The notes beneath the pieces are model-generated. The model was not told the DNA's origin and ran no database searches. It worked only from the letters and a program-made list of their open reading frames with translations. DNA of 64,000 nt, from assembly GCF_900143065.1 (NCBI RefSeq), contig NZ_FRCX01000014.1, positions 107,561 to 171,560 on the forward strand, read 5' to 3'. Both the position numbers and the translations under genes were made by a program. Source of the stretch: Duganella sacchari (GTDB taxonomy: Bacteria; Pseudomonadota; Gammaproteobacteria; Burkholderiales; Burkholderiaceae_D). How positions within the stretch are numbered: position 1 is the first letter of the stretch; each line of letters starts with the position of its first letter. This document shows, in pieces, positions 7,890 to 16,561 of the stretch.

Positions 7890-8835
7890 CGGGCATCTCC
7901 GCAGCGTTGGGGGTCATGCGGCGCACGATGTACAGCGGCCGCTTCTTGGTTTCGTCAAAGGCCTTGCCCAGGTACACGCCCATGATGCCGAGGATGCCGA
8001 TAATCAGGCCGCCAATGAAGTACAGCGAGACGATCAGGCTCGACCAGCCGGCAATCGGCGAGCGCTGGATGATCGAGGAAACCAGCAGGTACAGGCCAAA
8101 CGCCAGCGACACGGCGGCCATGCTCATGCCCAGCCGCGCAGCCATGCGCAGTGGCTTGTCGGAGTAGGCGATGATGGTATCGGCCGCCAGTTTCCACAGC
8201 TTGGCAAAGGTGTAGGTGGACTTGCCTTCGGCGCGTTCGGCGTGCTGCACGCGGATGCCGGTGGTGGGGAACCCCATCCACTGCACGTGACCGCCAAAGA
8301 AGCGCAGCTGCTCGCGCATGCGGTTGAAGTTGTTGACCACGGCGCGCGACATGATGCGGAAGTTGCCGCTGTCGCCGTCGAAATCGATATCGGCCAGGTA
8401 GCTGAAGATGCGGTAGAACAGCCACGAGGTCAGGCGCTTGAGCGGCGGGTGCTGGCGCTCGCCGCGCAGCGCCAGCACCACGTCGTAGCCTTCCTGGGCC
8501 TTGGCGTACAGGCGCGGGATTTCTTCCGGCGCGTCCTGCAGGTCGCAGTCCATCACCACCACCCAGTCGCCGCGGCACTGGTCCATGCCGGCCGTGATGC
8601 CGTAGTGCTGGCCGAAGTTGCGCGAGAACTGCAGGCCCACCACGCGCGGGTCGGCTTTGGACAGGCGCTCGATGACGTCCCACGAGCGGTCGCCGCCGCA
8701 GTCTTCCACCAGCACGATTTCAAAGTTCGGGCTGATGGTTTCGATTGCATCGCGCAAGCGCGTGTATAACTCGTCGAGCATTTTCTCGGCCTTGTAGACC
8801 GGAACCACGACCGAGATCAGGGGGACTGCTTGCAT
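7882..8835 (-). CDS. Glycosyltransferase family 2, polyprenyl-phosphate sugar synthase type (ArnC/GtrB-like)
   Basis: 317 residues. An N-terminal GT-A domain begins ISVVVPVYKAEKMLDELY and carries LVEDCGGDRSWDVI, the RNFGQHYGITAGMDQCRGDW loop and the metal-binding MDCDLQDAPEEI. Two C-terminal membrane helices follow (about residues 233-257 and 267-292), the arrangement of DPM1/GtrB/ArnC enzymes that load a sugar onto undecaprenyl phosphate at the cytoplasmic face. Its ATG overlaps the TAA of the preceding membrane-protein gene (TAATG) and has a good AGGAGA site. In this operon the likely donor is the dTDP-aminosugar made by WecE and the WecD-like protein, though that is inference. Confidence 0.88.
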   Translation of the reverse strand: MQAVPLISVVVPVYKAEKMLDELYTRLRDAIETISPNFEIVLVEDCGGDRSWDVIERLSKADPRVVGLQFSRNFGQHYGITAGMDQCRGDWVVVMDCDLQDAPEEIPRLYAKAQEGYDVVLALRGERQHPPLKRLTSWLFYRIFSYLADIDFDGDSGNFRIMSRAVVNNFNRMREQLRFFGGHVQWMGFPTTGIRVQHAERAEGKSTYTFAKLWKLAADTIIAYSDKPLRMAARLGMSMAAVSLAFGLYLLVSSIIQRSPIAGWSSLIVSLYFIGGLIIGILGIMGVYLGKAFDETKKRPLYIVRRMTPNAAEMPDD

Positions 8836-10889
8836 TACGGTTTCTCCTGGGCTTGAGGGATGCGCACGACATCAATGCCGCTCAGCGCAAAGCGGCCACG
8901 GCCGCTGCTGAAGGCGCGGAACTCCACCATATCCAGCGTGTTGGGGGTGGTGAACTGCAGCGTGATGCGTTGTTTGCCGGCGGCTGCCACCGGCTGGCGT
9001 GCATGGACTTGGTGACCGGTCTGGGTGACCACGTCCACCATGCCGAAATCGCCCTGGCCGTCGCCGCTGGCGTCGAGATCGAAGCTGACGGCATAGCTGC
9101 CGGCCGCCAGCATGCGCATCGGGCCGAAATGCAGCGCGCCCGCTTCGCCGGGCTGGGCGGTGATGACGCCGTCGGCAATGGTGCCGCGCTCGTGCAGCGT
9201 GTTGGCGTCCATGCGGTAGTGCACCGGCTGGCGCACGGTGTTGTCCCAGTTCGGCAATACTGCAGCCAGGTTGCGCGGGTAGATCAGGATGGTGGCGTCC
9301 TGGTAGTGCAGCACGCGCGGCTGGCCGGCATAGCTGGCCAGCAGGGGCTGGTTCAGATACTGCAGTTCGTGGTCGCGCACCACGAGGAAGGTCGGGCCCT
9401 GCCAGGCTGCCGGCGTGTACCAGCGGTTCGAGCTCAGCTTGCGGGTCGGCAGTGGCAGGCCACGCTCCAGCGAGACCGGGCGCATGCGTACCGCGCCGCT
9501 GCTCAGTACCGTGCTCTTGCCGGCGATCCAGAACGTGCCGTAGCCGTATTGCAGGCCTTGCTGCTTGAGGAAGTCGGTCAGCTCCAGATCCGGCGTCTTC
9601 AGGATCAGGCCGCGGCGCGGCAGGTGGCTGAATTCGTTGAACGGGTACAGGTAGGAGCTTGGCGCGCTGGTGGCCAGCAGCGCGATGGCGGCCAGGCCGG
9701 CCGCGCGCGTCATCGGTTGTACGGCGCGGCGGTCCACCATCAGGCCGACGAAGATCAGCAGCATGTACAGCAGCGACGGCACCAGGTAGCGCACCGAGGC
9801 GTCCGGCGAGCTCATGTCCGCTACCGAGGTGGCCACCATCACGAACAGATTGGCGGCAAACGACACGGCGGCAAACACCACCACCAGCTGGCGCGGGCCA
9901 CGGCGTGGCTGCAGCGCCTTGCACAGGCCCCACGGCAGCAGGCACACCAGCAGCAGTGCGCCGACCAGGCGCAGTGCCGCATAGGCGCCCTTCAGCGACG
10001 CCACCTTGCCGTCGGTGCGCGGGATGCCGTCGAACAGGCTGACAATGCCGTTCACCACGCCCAACAGGTTGTGCGCCATGCCGTCGAAATTCAGCCAGTG
10101 CATGTCGGTCAGGCCCTGGCTGCTGTTGACGCGGCTCAGTGTGTAGGCGCTCAGCAGCGTACCCGCCACCAGTCCCAGCAGCACCACGCCCATGGCTTGC
10201 GCCTGGCGCCATGCCACCGCGCGGCGCTCGTCGCGCGCGGCGCGCCACTCCAGCGCCTGTTGCACGGCGCCGCCGGCCAGCAGCGGCAGGCCATAGAACA
10301 GCAGCGCACGTTGCGGATTGGCCCAGAACACCAGCAGCGTCAGCACTGCGGTGGCGCCGGCCCACCACAGGCGCTTGCCGCCGCTGGCCTGGCTGAACGA
10401 CCAGTAGGCATAGATCAGGAAGCAGGCCATGTAGTACATCGAGCCGTAAGCGGCCTGGCCGTAAATGTGCTCGGCCATGATCAGCGACATGCCGCCCGAC
10501 ACCACCAGCATGCCCAGCAGGCGCGCCAGACGGCTTTGCTCCAGCAGGCCGGTCAGCAGCCAGCTGCCGCACAGGATGAACGCGGCCGACACCAGATCGG
10601 ACGCCACGTGCAGCAGATAGCCGTTATGGAAGAACGGCAGCAGCGGGATGATGAAGGTCTGGGTATAGAACACCCACAGGTCGTGGTTGACGTAGTTCCA
10701 TTCGAGCGGGAAGTATTGGCCGGTCTCGTAGATTTCCTGCGCCAGCAAATTCTTGACGGCGGAGTCGGAGTGGTAGACCAACTGATAGTCCACCAGCAGA
10801 TAAAACACCAGCAGCAGCAGATTGAGGCCGAGCAGTAATGGTAACCAGCGTCTGGTCAGCATCCCAGATTGAACCAGGCGTGGGAGCAT
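8835..10889 (-). CDS. Polytopic membrane protein with C-terminal beta-sandwich, candidate GT-C glycosyltransferase
   Basis: About 684 residues. It has roughly a dozen hydrophobic helices starting with WLPLLLGLNLLLLVFYLLVD, a large loop after the first helix (YETGQYFPLEWNYVNHDLWV), and a soluble C-terminal region from about residue 440. The last ~120 residues look like a carbohydrate-binding beta-sandwich (AGSYAVSFDLDASGDGQGDF). This layout fits GT-C enzymes that use a polyprenyl-phosphate sugar on the periplasmic side. I do not recognise a named family. The start is uncertain: a good promoter at 10924-10952 rules out the ATG at 11000, leaving 10889 or 10862, neither with a clear ribosome site. 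It is the first gene of an operon with the GT2, acetyltransferase, small flippase-like protein and WecE. Confidence 0.8.
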   Translation of the reverse strand: MLPRLVQSGMLTRRWLPLLLGLNLLLLVFYLLVDYQLVYHSDSAVKNLLAQEIYETGQYFPLEWNYVNHDLWVFYTQTFIIPLLPFFHNGYLLHVASDLVSAAFILCGSWLLTGLLEQSRLARLLGMLVVSGGMSLIMAEHIYGQAAYGSMYYMACFLIYAYWSFSQASGGKRLWWAGATAVLTLLVFWANPQRALLFYGLPLLAGGAVQQALEWRAARDERRAVAWRQAQAMGVVLLGLVAGTLLSAYTLSRVNSSQGLTDMHWLNFDGMAHNLLGVVNGIVSLFDGIPRTDGKVASLKGAYAALRLVGALLLVCLLPWGLCKALQPRRGPRQLVVVFAAVSFAANLFVMVATSVADMSSPDASVRYLVPSLLYMLLIFVGLMVDRRAVQPMTRAAGLAAIALLATSAPSSYLYPFNEFSHLPRRGLILKTPDLELTDFLKQQGLQYGYGTFWIAGKSTVLSSGAVRMRPVSLERGLPLPTRKLSSNRWYTPAAWQGPTFLVVRDHELQYLNQPLLASYAGQPRVLHYQDATILIYPRNLAAVLPNWDNTVRQPVHYRMDANTLHERGTIADGVITAQPGEAGALHFGPMRMLAAGSYAVSFDLDASGDGQGDFGMVDVVTQTGHQVHARQPVAAAGKQRITLQFTTPNTLDMVEFRAFSSGRGRFALSGIDVVRIPQAQEKP

Positions 10890-10923
10890 AGGCGTGAGGT
10901 AAAAATAGGTAAAAGTATCCGCC

Positions 10924-10952
10924 AGTATAAAGCACCATTGCGAAATCGGCAA
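10924..10952 (-). promoter_or_regulatory. Sigma70-type promoter of the membrane-protein/GT2/wecE operon
   Basis: On the minus strand TTGCCG (10947-10952) and TATACT (10924-10929) are separated by exactly 17 bases. Transcription would start near 10917, about 28 bases before the ATG at 10889. It marks the glycan region as two transcription units. Confidence 0.6.
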
Positions 10953-11067
10953 TTTGACGGTGTCTCTGCGGAGCGCGGGGAAAACCGCGCAAACCCGCAT
11001 GGTTGCTGGCTTTGCGCGGCGCAGCCCGGTTGCGGGCCGGGCGCTTAAATTGTGATAATTTGTAAGC

Positions 11068-12267
11068 CTAAGGCAATTTCACCGGAGCGCGGCGATACCA
11101 CCGGCCATCCACCACGCAAGCCAGCAACTGCGCCGTGCTGGCGGCCCAGTCCAGGCGCGGCATGCCGCCCGAAGCGGGCGCCTGGCCCTGCGCGTGCAGC
11201 GCCAGCCAGTCGGTGAGCGCGGTGGCCAGTTGTGCGCCGTCGTCGGCGTGGAAATACCAGGCGTGCTGGCCGCCCACTTCGCGGAACACGGCCAGGTCGC
11301 GCGCCACCACGGGCAGGCCGTGCTGGGCCGCTTCGATCAGCGGCAAGCCATAACCCTCGCCCTGCGAGGCGGCCAGCAGGGCGCTGCTGTGCTGGTACAA
11401 ATGCAGCAGCAATTCGTCGCTGGCGCGCTCCAGCCAGAACAGGCGGCGACCTTGTTCCGGGTGCGCGCGCAGGCGCTCCGCCAGCGCTTCCATGCGCCAG
11501 CCGGGCTTGCCGACGATGACCAGGTTCAGATCCTGTTCCTGCTGCCACAGCTGTTCGAACGCCTCCAGCACCTGGCCCTGCATCTTGCGCGGTTCCAGCG
11601 TGCCGACCATGAGCAGCGTCGGCCGCTGCGCCAGCAACGGCAGCAGTGCCGCCTCGCTGGTGCTGATGCCGCTACTGGGCAGCGTGGCAGCCAGGTCGGC
11701 GCCCAGTGCGGCGCAGCCGATCTGCAGCGCTTGCGCGCGCTGCGGCGGATGCTCGTCCAGCCACGCCAGCAGGTCGTCGGCGGTGGCGTAGGAATTGCAG
11801 ATCAGGCCATCGGCCAGCGCGGCCACCGCGTGCAGCCAGTGGCCGAAGGCGATCGCCAGGCCGTCGACAAACCACGCCGGCTGGCGCACCGGCAGCAGGT
11901 CGTAGACCATGAAGTACAGGCGTACCCCATGCTGGCGCAAGCTGGCCAGCACGGCCTGGTTGCGCACCACGCTTTCGATGCTGAGGTCGATACCGACGAA
12001 CAGGTCGCCTGGGCGCACCTGCAGCGGGGTGTCCGCACCGGCGGCGGCCGCCACATAGCGCGCCTGGCCGGCGTCATCGGTTTCGGTGCCGGCGTAGGCA
12101 TAGTAGCCGCCGGCGTCGTACACCGCCCGCACCTGGTAGCCGGCCGGCGGCGCGGCCAGCAGGGTTTGCAGCATGCCGCGCACCACGCGCTGGATGCCGG
12201 AGCGGGCGTCATGCCGCACCAGCTCCGACAGGTCGACCAGCAATTGCGGCATTGCCTCAGTGTGCAT
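11068..12267 (-). CDS. Glycosyltransferase family 4 (GT-B)
   Basis: 399 residues. The N-terminal domain begins PQLLVDLSELVRHDARSGIQ, a motif seen in O-antigen mannosyl- and rhamnosyltransferases. The C-terminal donor-binding domain has LLMVGTLEPRKMQ, LVIVGKPGWRMEAL and the E-x7-E signature EGYGLPLIEAAQHGLPVV. The ATG at 12267 has a good site (AGGGA, six bases before) and overlaps the upstream gene by 11 bases. It is the last gene of the wzm-wzt unit. It should add a sugar to the exported polysaccharide in the cytoplasm. Its N-terminal ~60 residues resemble the C-terminal tail of the 985-residue neighbour, suggesting common origin. Sugar specificity cannot be read from the sequence. Confidence 0.9.
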   Translation of the reverse strand: MHTEAMPQLLVDLSELVRHDARSGIQRVVRGMLQTLLAAPPAGYQVRAVYDAGGYYAYAGTETDDAGQARYVAAAAGADTPLQVRPGDLFVGIDLSIESVVRNQAVLASLRQHGVRLYFMVYDLLPVRQPAWFVDGLAIAFGHWLHAVAALADGLICNSYATADDLLAWLDEHPPQRAQALQIGCAALGADLAATLPSSGISTSEAALLPLLAQRPTLLMVGTLEPRKMQGQVLEAFEQLWQQEQDLNLVIVGKPGWRMEALAERLRAHPEQGRRLFWLERASDELLLHLYQHSSALLAASQGEGYGLPLIEAAQHGLPVVARDLAVFREVGGQHAWYFHADDGAQLATALTDWLALHAQGQAPASGGMPRLDWAASTAQLLACVVDGRWYRRAPVKLP

Positions 12268-15214
12268 CGGCAGTCCCTTCGGCGGCGGTGCTGACGGCGG
12301 TCGCGGCGGTCAGTGCGGCGTGCTCCGGCGGCAGCAGCGCCGCCAGGTCGGCTTGCGCCAGCACGGTGACGCCACGGTTGTGCAGCCATTGCGGCGGTGT
12401 CGCGCCGGCCAGCACCAGCAGGCTGTCACGCTGCTTGATGTCGGCGACGGCGTCATCCAGCACCATGTCGCTGCGGCCGATCAGCGCCAGCGTCTTGCTG
12501 CGCGCGTACTGGTAGTACTCGTCGATGCGCAGCACCGGTTCCACGCGGTAGCCGGCCGGCGCCGCCTGCAGCAGGGCCAGCAGCACAGCCTGGGCGGCGC
12601 TGTCGTGGTCGATATCGCTGATGTCCACCAGCAGCTGCGGCACGCCGGCGGTTGGCGTGTTGGCGGCCAGCGCGGTCACCACCTTGACGAAGTCGTGCTC
12701 GGTCGGGGTGGCGCTGACGCTGATCTCGCCCAGGCGGCGCATCAGCGTGTCGTACTGGGTACGCGGGCTGTGGCGGGCAAAGTGTTCGATGGCGTCGTGG
12801 TAGGCGGCGCCAATTGCGGCCGGGTGGTGCACACGCTGCATGTACTCGGCCGCGCGCTCGACCAGTGCGCGGGTGCGCTCCGGCGCATCGCGCAGCTGGA
12901 TGATGGCGGCGCTGAGTTCCTCGTCGCTGAATTCGTCGGGCAGCTTGACCACCACGTGGTCCGGCATTTCGGCGGCCGAACCGTGGGCGTTGATGATGGT
13001 CGGCAGGCGGTAGGCCATGCTGTCAAGGATGGTGCCGGACGTCTCGCCGCGCGAGCGGCTGCGCAGCTGCACCGCGCAGTCGGCCGCCGCCAGGTAGGTG
13101 CGGAACATCTCCATTGAGACAAAGCCGGTGATCTGCACATTGTGCTGGCCCGCCATGCGCGCGGCCAGCGCGTCGCCGAACGGACCGACATTGTTTTCGC
13201 CGACGAACACCAGGCGGCTGTTGACGTCCTGCGCCAGCGTCGAGTTGAGCCAGGCTTCGAGGATTTTCTCGTTGCACTTGGTGATGGCGATGAGGCCGAA
13301 GGAACACACGAGGAAGTCGTCGTCGCTCAGGCCCAGCTGGGCGCGCGCGGCGGCGCGGTCGAGCGGACCGGGCAGGGCGCGCAGCAGCGGGATGTAGCGC
13401 CAGTCGGCCGCCGCATCGGCGCCATACCAGCGCGCCGCCAGTTGCTGCGAATAGCGCGAGTGGGTGATGATGCCGCGGGCGTGATCGAGCACCGCACGGT
13501 TGCACGGATAGTGGTAGAACGACGCTTCGCGGCCCTGTTCGAGTTCCTCGATCAGCGCCTGGTAGCCGTGCGACTCGTACAGCATGCGCGCGTAGGCGTT
13601 GAGCTCGTGCTTGAGCGAGGACAGGTAGTGCGCCGCACCGCTCAGGTAGAAATCGTGCAGCACCACCACGCCTGGGTGGCGTTGCAGCAGGCCGAACATG
13701 TGGGCGTGGAAACCGGAATTGCCAAAGTGGTACAGCACGCGGTCATAGCGGCTGGCATTGGCCTCGAACCAGTCGACGCTGCGCACCGGGAAGTTGGACA
13801 ACAGCCAGCCGGCTTCCACTTCCTGCTGCTGCACCACCACTTCGATGTCGTAGTAGCGCGCCAGTTCCGGCAGCAGTTCGGCGCTCTGGTCGGCCACGCC
13901 GGTGCGCTCGGGCGGCAGCGGCGACACATAGGCCAGGCGCGGCCGTGGCGCCGAGACCGGCACCGCCGGCACTTGCACGCGGGCGGCGTCCTGGCGGCGC
14001 GCGTGCTGCTGTTCAAATGCGGCCAGGGTTTTCTGTGCGCTGGCGTCCCACGAGAATTGCTTGCATTGCTCCAGGCCGTGCGCGCGCAGCACGTTGGCAA
14101 AGTCCGGCTGCTGGATCACCTGCAGCATCTTGTCGCGGATTGCGGTGACCTTGGTCGGGTCGAACATGGCGTCGGCGCGGCCCAGCACTTCGGGAATGCT
14201 GCTGTTGTTGGAGCCGATCACGGGCACGCCGCAGGACATGGCTTCCAGCACCGGCAGGCCGAAGCCTTCCTGCAGCGACGGGAACACGAACAGGTCGGTC
14301 AGGTTGTACAGCGACACCAGGTCGTCGTCCGGCACAAAGCCGGTCAGCACCAGTTCGTCCGGTGCCAGGCGGAAGCTGGACGCCAGCGCCTGCAGGCGCA
14401 GACGGTCGTGGTCGGGCACATTACACACCACGGCCAGCTGGTGCGCCGCGCGCACCGGTCCCGGCAGCAGCGAGTAGGCCTCGATCAGGCCCTCGATATT
14501 CTTGCGGTAGTCGATGCCGCCCGTGTACATGATGTATTTGCGCTTGAGGCCGTAGCGCTCGCGCAGCGCCAGTTCGGCTTCGGCCGACAGGCGGCGCGGG
14601 ACGAAGATGTCGTCCACCGCCGACGAGATATTCGCCACCTGGTGGTCGGGCAGCTGCAGCGCGTCCATGGCTTCCTGCTTGGAGTGGCCGGAAATGGCCA
14701 GCAGCAGTTCGGCGTTCTTCAGGCTTTGCAGCTTGCGGTAGTACCAGCTGGCCACCTGCGGGTCGGCCAGGTAAGGGCCTTTGCGGATCAGCGGAATCAG
14801 GTCGTACAGCGTGACGGCGGTATCGAAGCGGTTGCGGCTGTGCATGACCGAGACGCAGATGTCTTCGCCCACGCCTTCAAACAGGCTGGAGATGTGCACC
14901 ACGTCCGGCTTCAGGCTGGCCAGAAAGTGTTCACGCAGCTGCTCGGCGGCGTGCAGGCGCCAGTGGTTCTGCGCCTGGTGCTCATAGATCGGCCCCGGCA
15001 GTTCGTAGGCGTGGATCTGCTCTTGCGGCATGAGTTCGCCCAGGGTCTGGCGCAGGCGCGTCACGCTGTCCGGGAAGCGGTTGTTGAGCACGATGTGCAG
15101 GTCGTGGCCGCCGGCGCGCTTGAGCATGGCTTGCAGCAGCGCCATGGAATAGCGGCCGATGCCGCGGTGTGTGCTGGAACCCTGGCAGGCTTGCAGGTCA
15201 ATTACGATACGCAT
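12257..15214 (-). CDS. Tandem two-domain glycosyltransferase (two GT4 modules plus degenerate third N-domain)
   Basis: 985 residues, more than twice a single GT4. Module 1 (about residues 1-385) starts MRIVIDLQACQGSSTHRGIG and carries YIMYTGGIDYRKNIEG, LVLTGFVPDDDL and EGFGLPVLEAMSCGVPVI. Module 2 (about 425-815) starts RLAYVSPLPPERTGVADQSA and carries FLVCSFGLIAITKCNE, LVFVGENNVGPFGD and a weaker donor motif RGETSGTILDSMAYRLPTII. The last ~130 residues begin PQLLVDISDIDHDSAAQAVL and align by eye with the N-terminus of the next gene's enzyme. Two active sites in one chain would allow two successive or alternating sugar additions for a repeating polymer, as in ABC-exported O-antigens. Downstream is the second GT4, overlapping by 11 bases; upstream is the FkbM gene. 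Confidence 0.9.
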   Translation of the reverse strand: MRIVIDLQACQGSSTHRGIGRYSMALLQAMLKRAGGHDLHIVLNNRFPDSVTRLRQTLGELMPQEQIHAYELPGPIYEHQAQNHWRLHAAEQLREHFLASLKPDVVHISSLFEGVGEDICVSVMHSRNRFDTAVTLYDLIPLIRKGPYLADPQVASWYYRKLQSLKNAELLLAISGHSKQEAMDALQLPDHQVANISSAVDDIFVPRRLSAEAELALRERYGLKRKYIMYTGGIDYRKNIEGLIEAYSLLPGPVRAAHQLAVVCNVPDHDRLRLQALASSFRLAPDELVLTGFVPDDDLVSLYNLTDLFVFPSLQEGFGLPVLEAMSCGVPVIGSNNSSIPEVLGRADAMFDPTKVTAIRDKMLQVIQQPDFANVLRAHGLEQCKQFSWDASAQKTLAAFEQQHARRQDAARVQVPAVPVSAPRPRLAYVSPLPPERTGVADQSAELLPELARYYDIEVVVQQQEVEAGWLLSNFPVRSVDWFEANASRYDRVLYHFGNSGFHAHMFGLLQRHPGVVVLHDFYLSGAAHYLSSLKHELNAYARMLYESHGYQALIEELEQGREASFYHYPCNRAVLDHARGIITHSRYSQQLAARWYGADAAADWRYIPLLRALPGPLDRAAARAQLGLSDDDFLVCSFGLIAITKCNEKILEAWLNSTLAQDVNSRLVFVGENNVGPFGDALAARMAGQHNVQITGFVSMEMFRTYLAAADCAVQLRSRSRGETSGTILDSMAYRLPTIINAHGSAAEMPDHVVVKLPDEFSDEELSAAIIQLRDAPERTRALVERAAEYMQRVHHPAAIGAAYHDAIEHFARHSPRTQYDTLMRRLGEISVSATPTEHDFVKVVTALAANTPTAGVPQLLVDISDIDHDSAAQAVLLALLQAAPAGYRVEPVLRIDEYYQYARSKTLALIGRSDMVLDDAVADIKQRDSLLVLAGATPPQWLHNRGVTVLAQADLAALLPPEHAALTAATAVSTAAEGTADAH

Positions 15215-15232
15215 GGGAGGGACTCGCGAAGA

Positions 15233-16561
15233 TCAGGAGTGAGGCGCGGCGCGGCGCAGGTCGGCAAACATGCGGCGCGCGGCGTCCGGAAGCTGGTTGA
15301 GGTCAGGCGGCAGGGCGACGTCTTCCGCCGGCGCGGTCTTGGCGCGCAGGTACAGCTTGATGGCCAGCGCACGCAGGAACGGCACGCGCATCAGCGCGCG
15401 GCGCAGGAAGAACGACAGGCGCGGACGCGCGAGCACATAACGCACCATGGCGCCCAGCAGCCGCTTGATCCGGCGCAGCACGCCATTGACCAGACGGCGC
15501 GGCAGGCGCCGCAGCCAGCCCGGGGCGCTGCTCAGCATCATGCTGCCCTGGCGCAGCGGACGCGTGATGCGCCACGACAGGCTGGCCAGCAGCGCTGCCT
15601 CGCGCGCTTCGACCGCTTGCACCAGCGCCTGTTCGTTGACGAGCCGCTGGTCCATGATGGCGCGCTGTTCCAGGTAGTGCTGGCGGTCGTGTTCAAGACG
15701 GCCGGCCTGTTCCTCGACCATGCCGCGTACCTGGTTCAGTTCGCGGGACAGCTCGTCGGCGCGCGCGCGCTGCTGTTCCAGCTGGCCGTATTTGTGCTTC
15801 CACTCGGCCACGTGGGCCTGGGCCCAGGTGCGCGAGGTAGCGGCTTCCGCTTCGGCCGCCGCAGTGCGTTGCTGCCACACGGTCAGCGGGAAGCTGTGGG
15901 GGTGGCCTTCGGCCAGGATGTAACCGTCGTCCGGATTTGGCGGCAGTTGCAGCGCGGCGGCCAGCGCCGCCTGTTGCGGCGCAACATAGTACTGCTTCCA
16001 GCCGTCCTGATAGGCCAGCGTGTAGCCGGCTGCCTGCAGTGCCGGCTGGGTGGCGCCGGCGCGCGCGCGCAGCACCACCAGCCATGGCTGCCAGCGCTGC
16101 AGGTCAAAGCCGGCCAGCGCGGCGGCCGGATCGGCCATGCCCAGGTGGACGAAATGCAGCGGGCCTTGCAGGTGCTCGGCGCATACCTGGTCCAGCGTGC
16201 GCAGCGCGGCCTGGCGCAGCACCACGTCCTGGCCCTGCGCGCGGTATGCCTCGGCCTGCACGGCGTCCAGCGTCGACAGCGGCGTGTTGGGCACTTCGTA
16301 GAAATCGGCCGTGCCTTCGGCCGCAGCGGCGGCCAGTTGCAGGTTGATGTCGGCCGGGCGCGCGATGCGCAACTGGCGCAGCGGCGTGTAGGCCGGTTCC
16401 AGATTGATGCCGTGCCAGCCGCGTTCATAGAACAGCTGCGTGGCCGAACCGGCCAGCGGGTCGCCGGCGCCGACGTCGAGGTACTGGCCGTGCGCGATCT
16501 GGCGCAGCGCGCGCCACAGCATCAGGTCTTCGAAATGGGCGGCGTAGGATATCAGGCGCAT
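15233..16561 (-). CDS. FkbM-type methyltransferase domain with C-terminal coiled coil and basic amphipathic tail
   Basis: 442 residues. The first ~200 residues match FkbM-type SAM methyltransferases: SYAAHFEDLMLWRAL, then QYLDVGAGDPLAGSATQLFY, then ERGWHGINLEPAYTPL. The glycine-rich VGAG motif (about residues 30-33) would bind SAM. Residues about 220-330 are predominantly helical with a coiled-coil look (YGQLEQQRARADELSRELNQ). The remainder holds SWRITRPLR, a motif frequent at the ends of polysaccharide-processing enzymes, and several Arg-rich amphipathic helices that could lie on the membrane. It overlaps wzt by 10 bases and has a good GGAGA site. In ABC-dependent O-antigen systems a methyltransferase often caps the chain and sets its length, a tempting role here given the adjacent Wzt with a substrate-binding domain. 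Confidence 0.82.
   Translation of the reverse strand: MRLISYAAHFEDLMLWRALRQIAHGQYLDVGAGDPLAGSATQLFYERGWHGINLEPAYTPLRQLRIARPADINLQLAAAAAEGTADFYEVPNTPLSTLDAVQAEAYRAQGQDVVLRQAALRTLDQVCAEHLQGPLHFVHLGMADPAAALAGFDLQRWQPWLVVLRARAGATQPALQAAGYTLAYQDGWKQYYVAPQQAALAAALQLPPNPDDGYILAEGHPHSFPLTVWQQRTAAAEAEAATSRTWAQAHVAEWKHKYGQLEQQRARADELSRELNQVRGMVEEQAGRLEHDRQHYLEQRAIMDQRLVNEQALVQAVEAREAALLASLSWRITRPLRQGSMMLSSAPGWLRRLPRRLVNGVLRRIKRLLGAMVRYVLARPRLSFFLRRALMRVPFLRALAIKLYLRAKTAPAEDVALPPDLNQLPDAARRMFADLRRAAPHS

Noticed and set aside
10890..11000. Longer start for the membrane glycosyltransferase-like protein at 11000
   Set aside because: A well-spaced sigma70 promoter on the same strand lies between it and the hydrophobic first helix.
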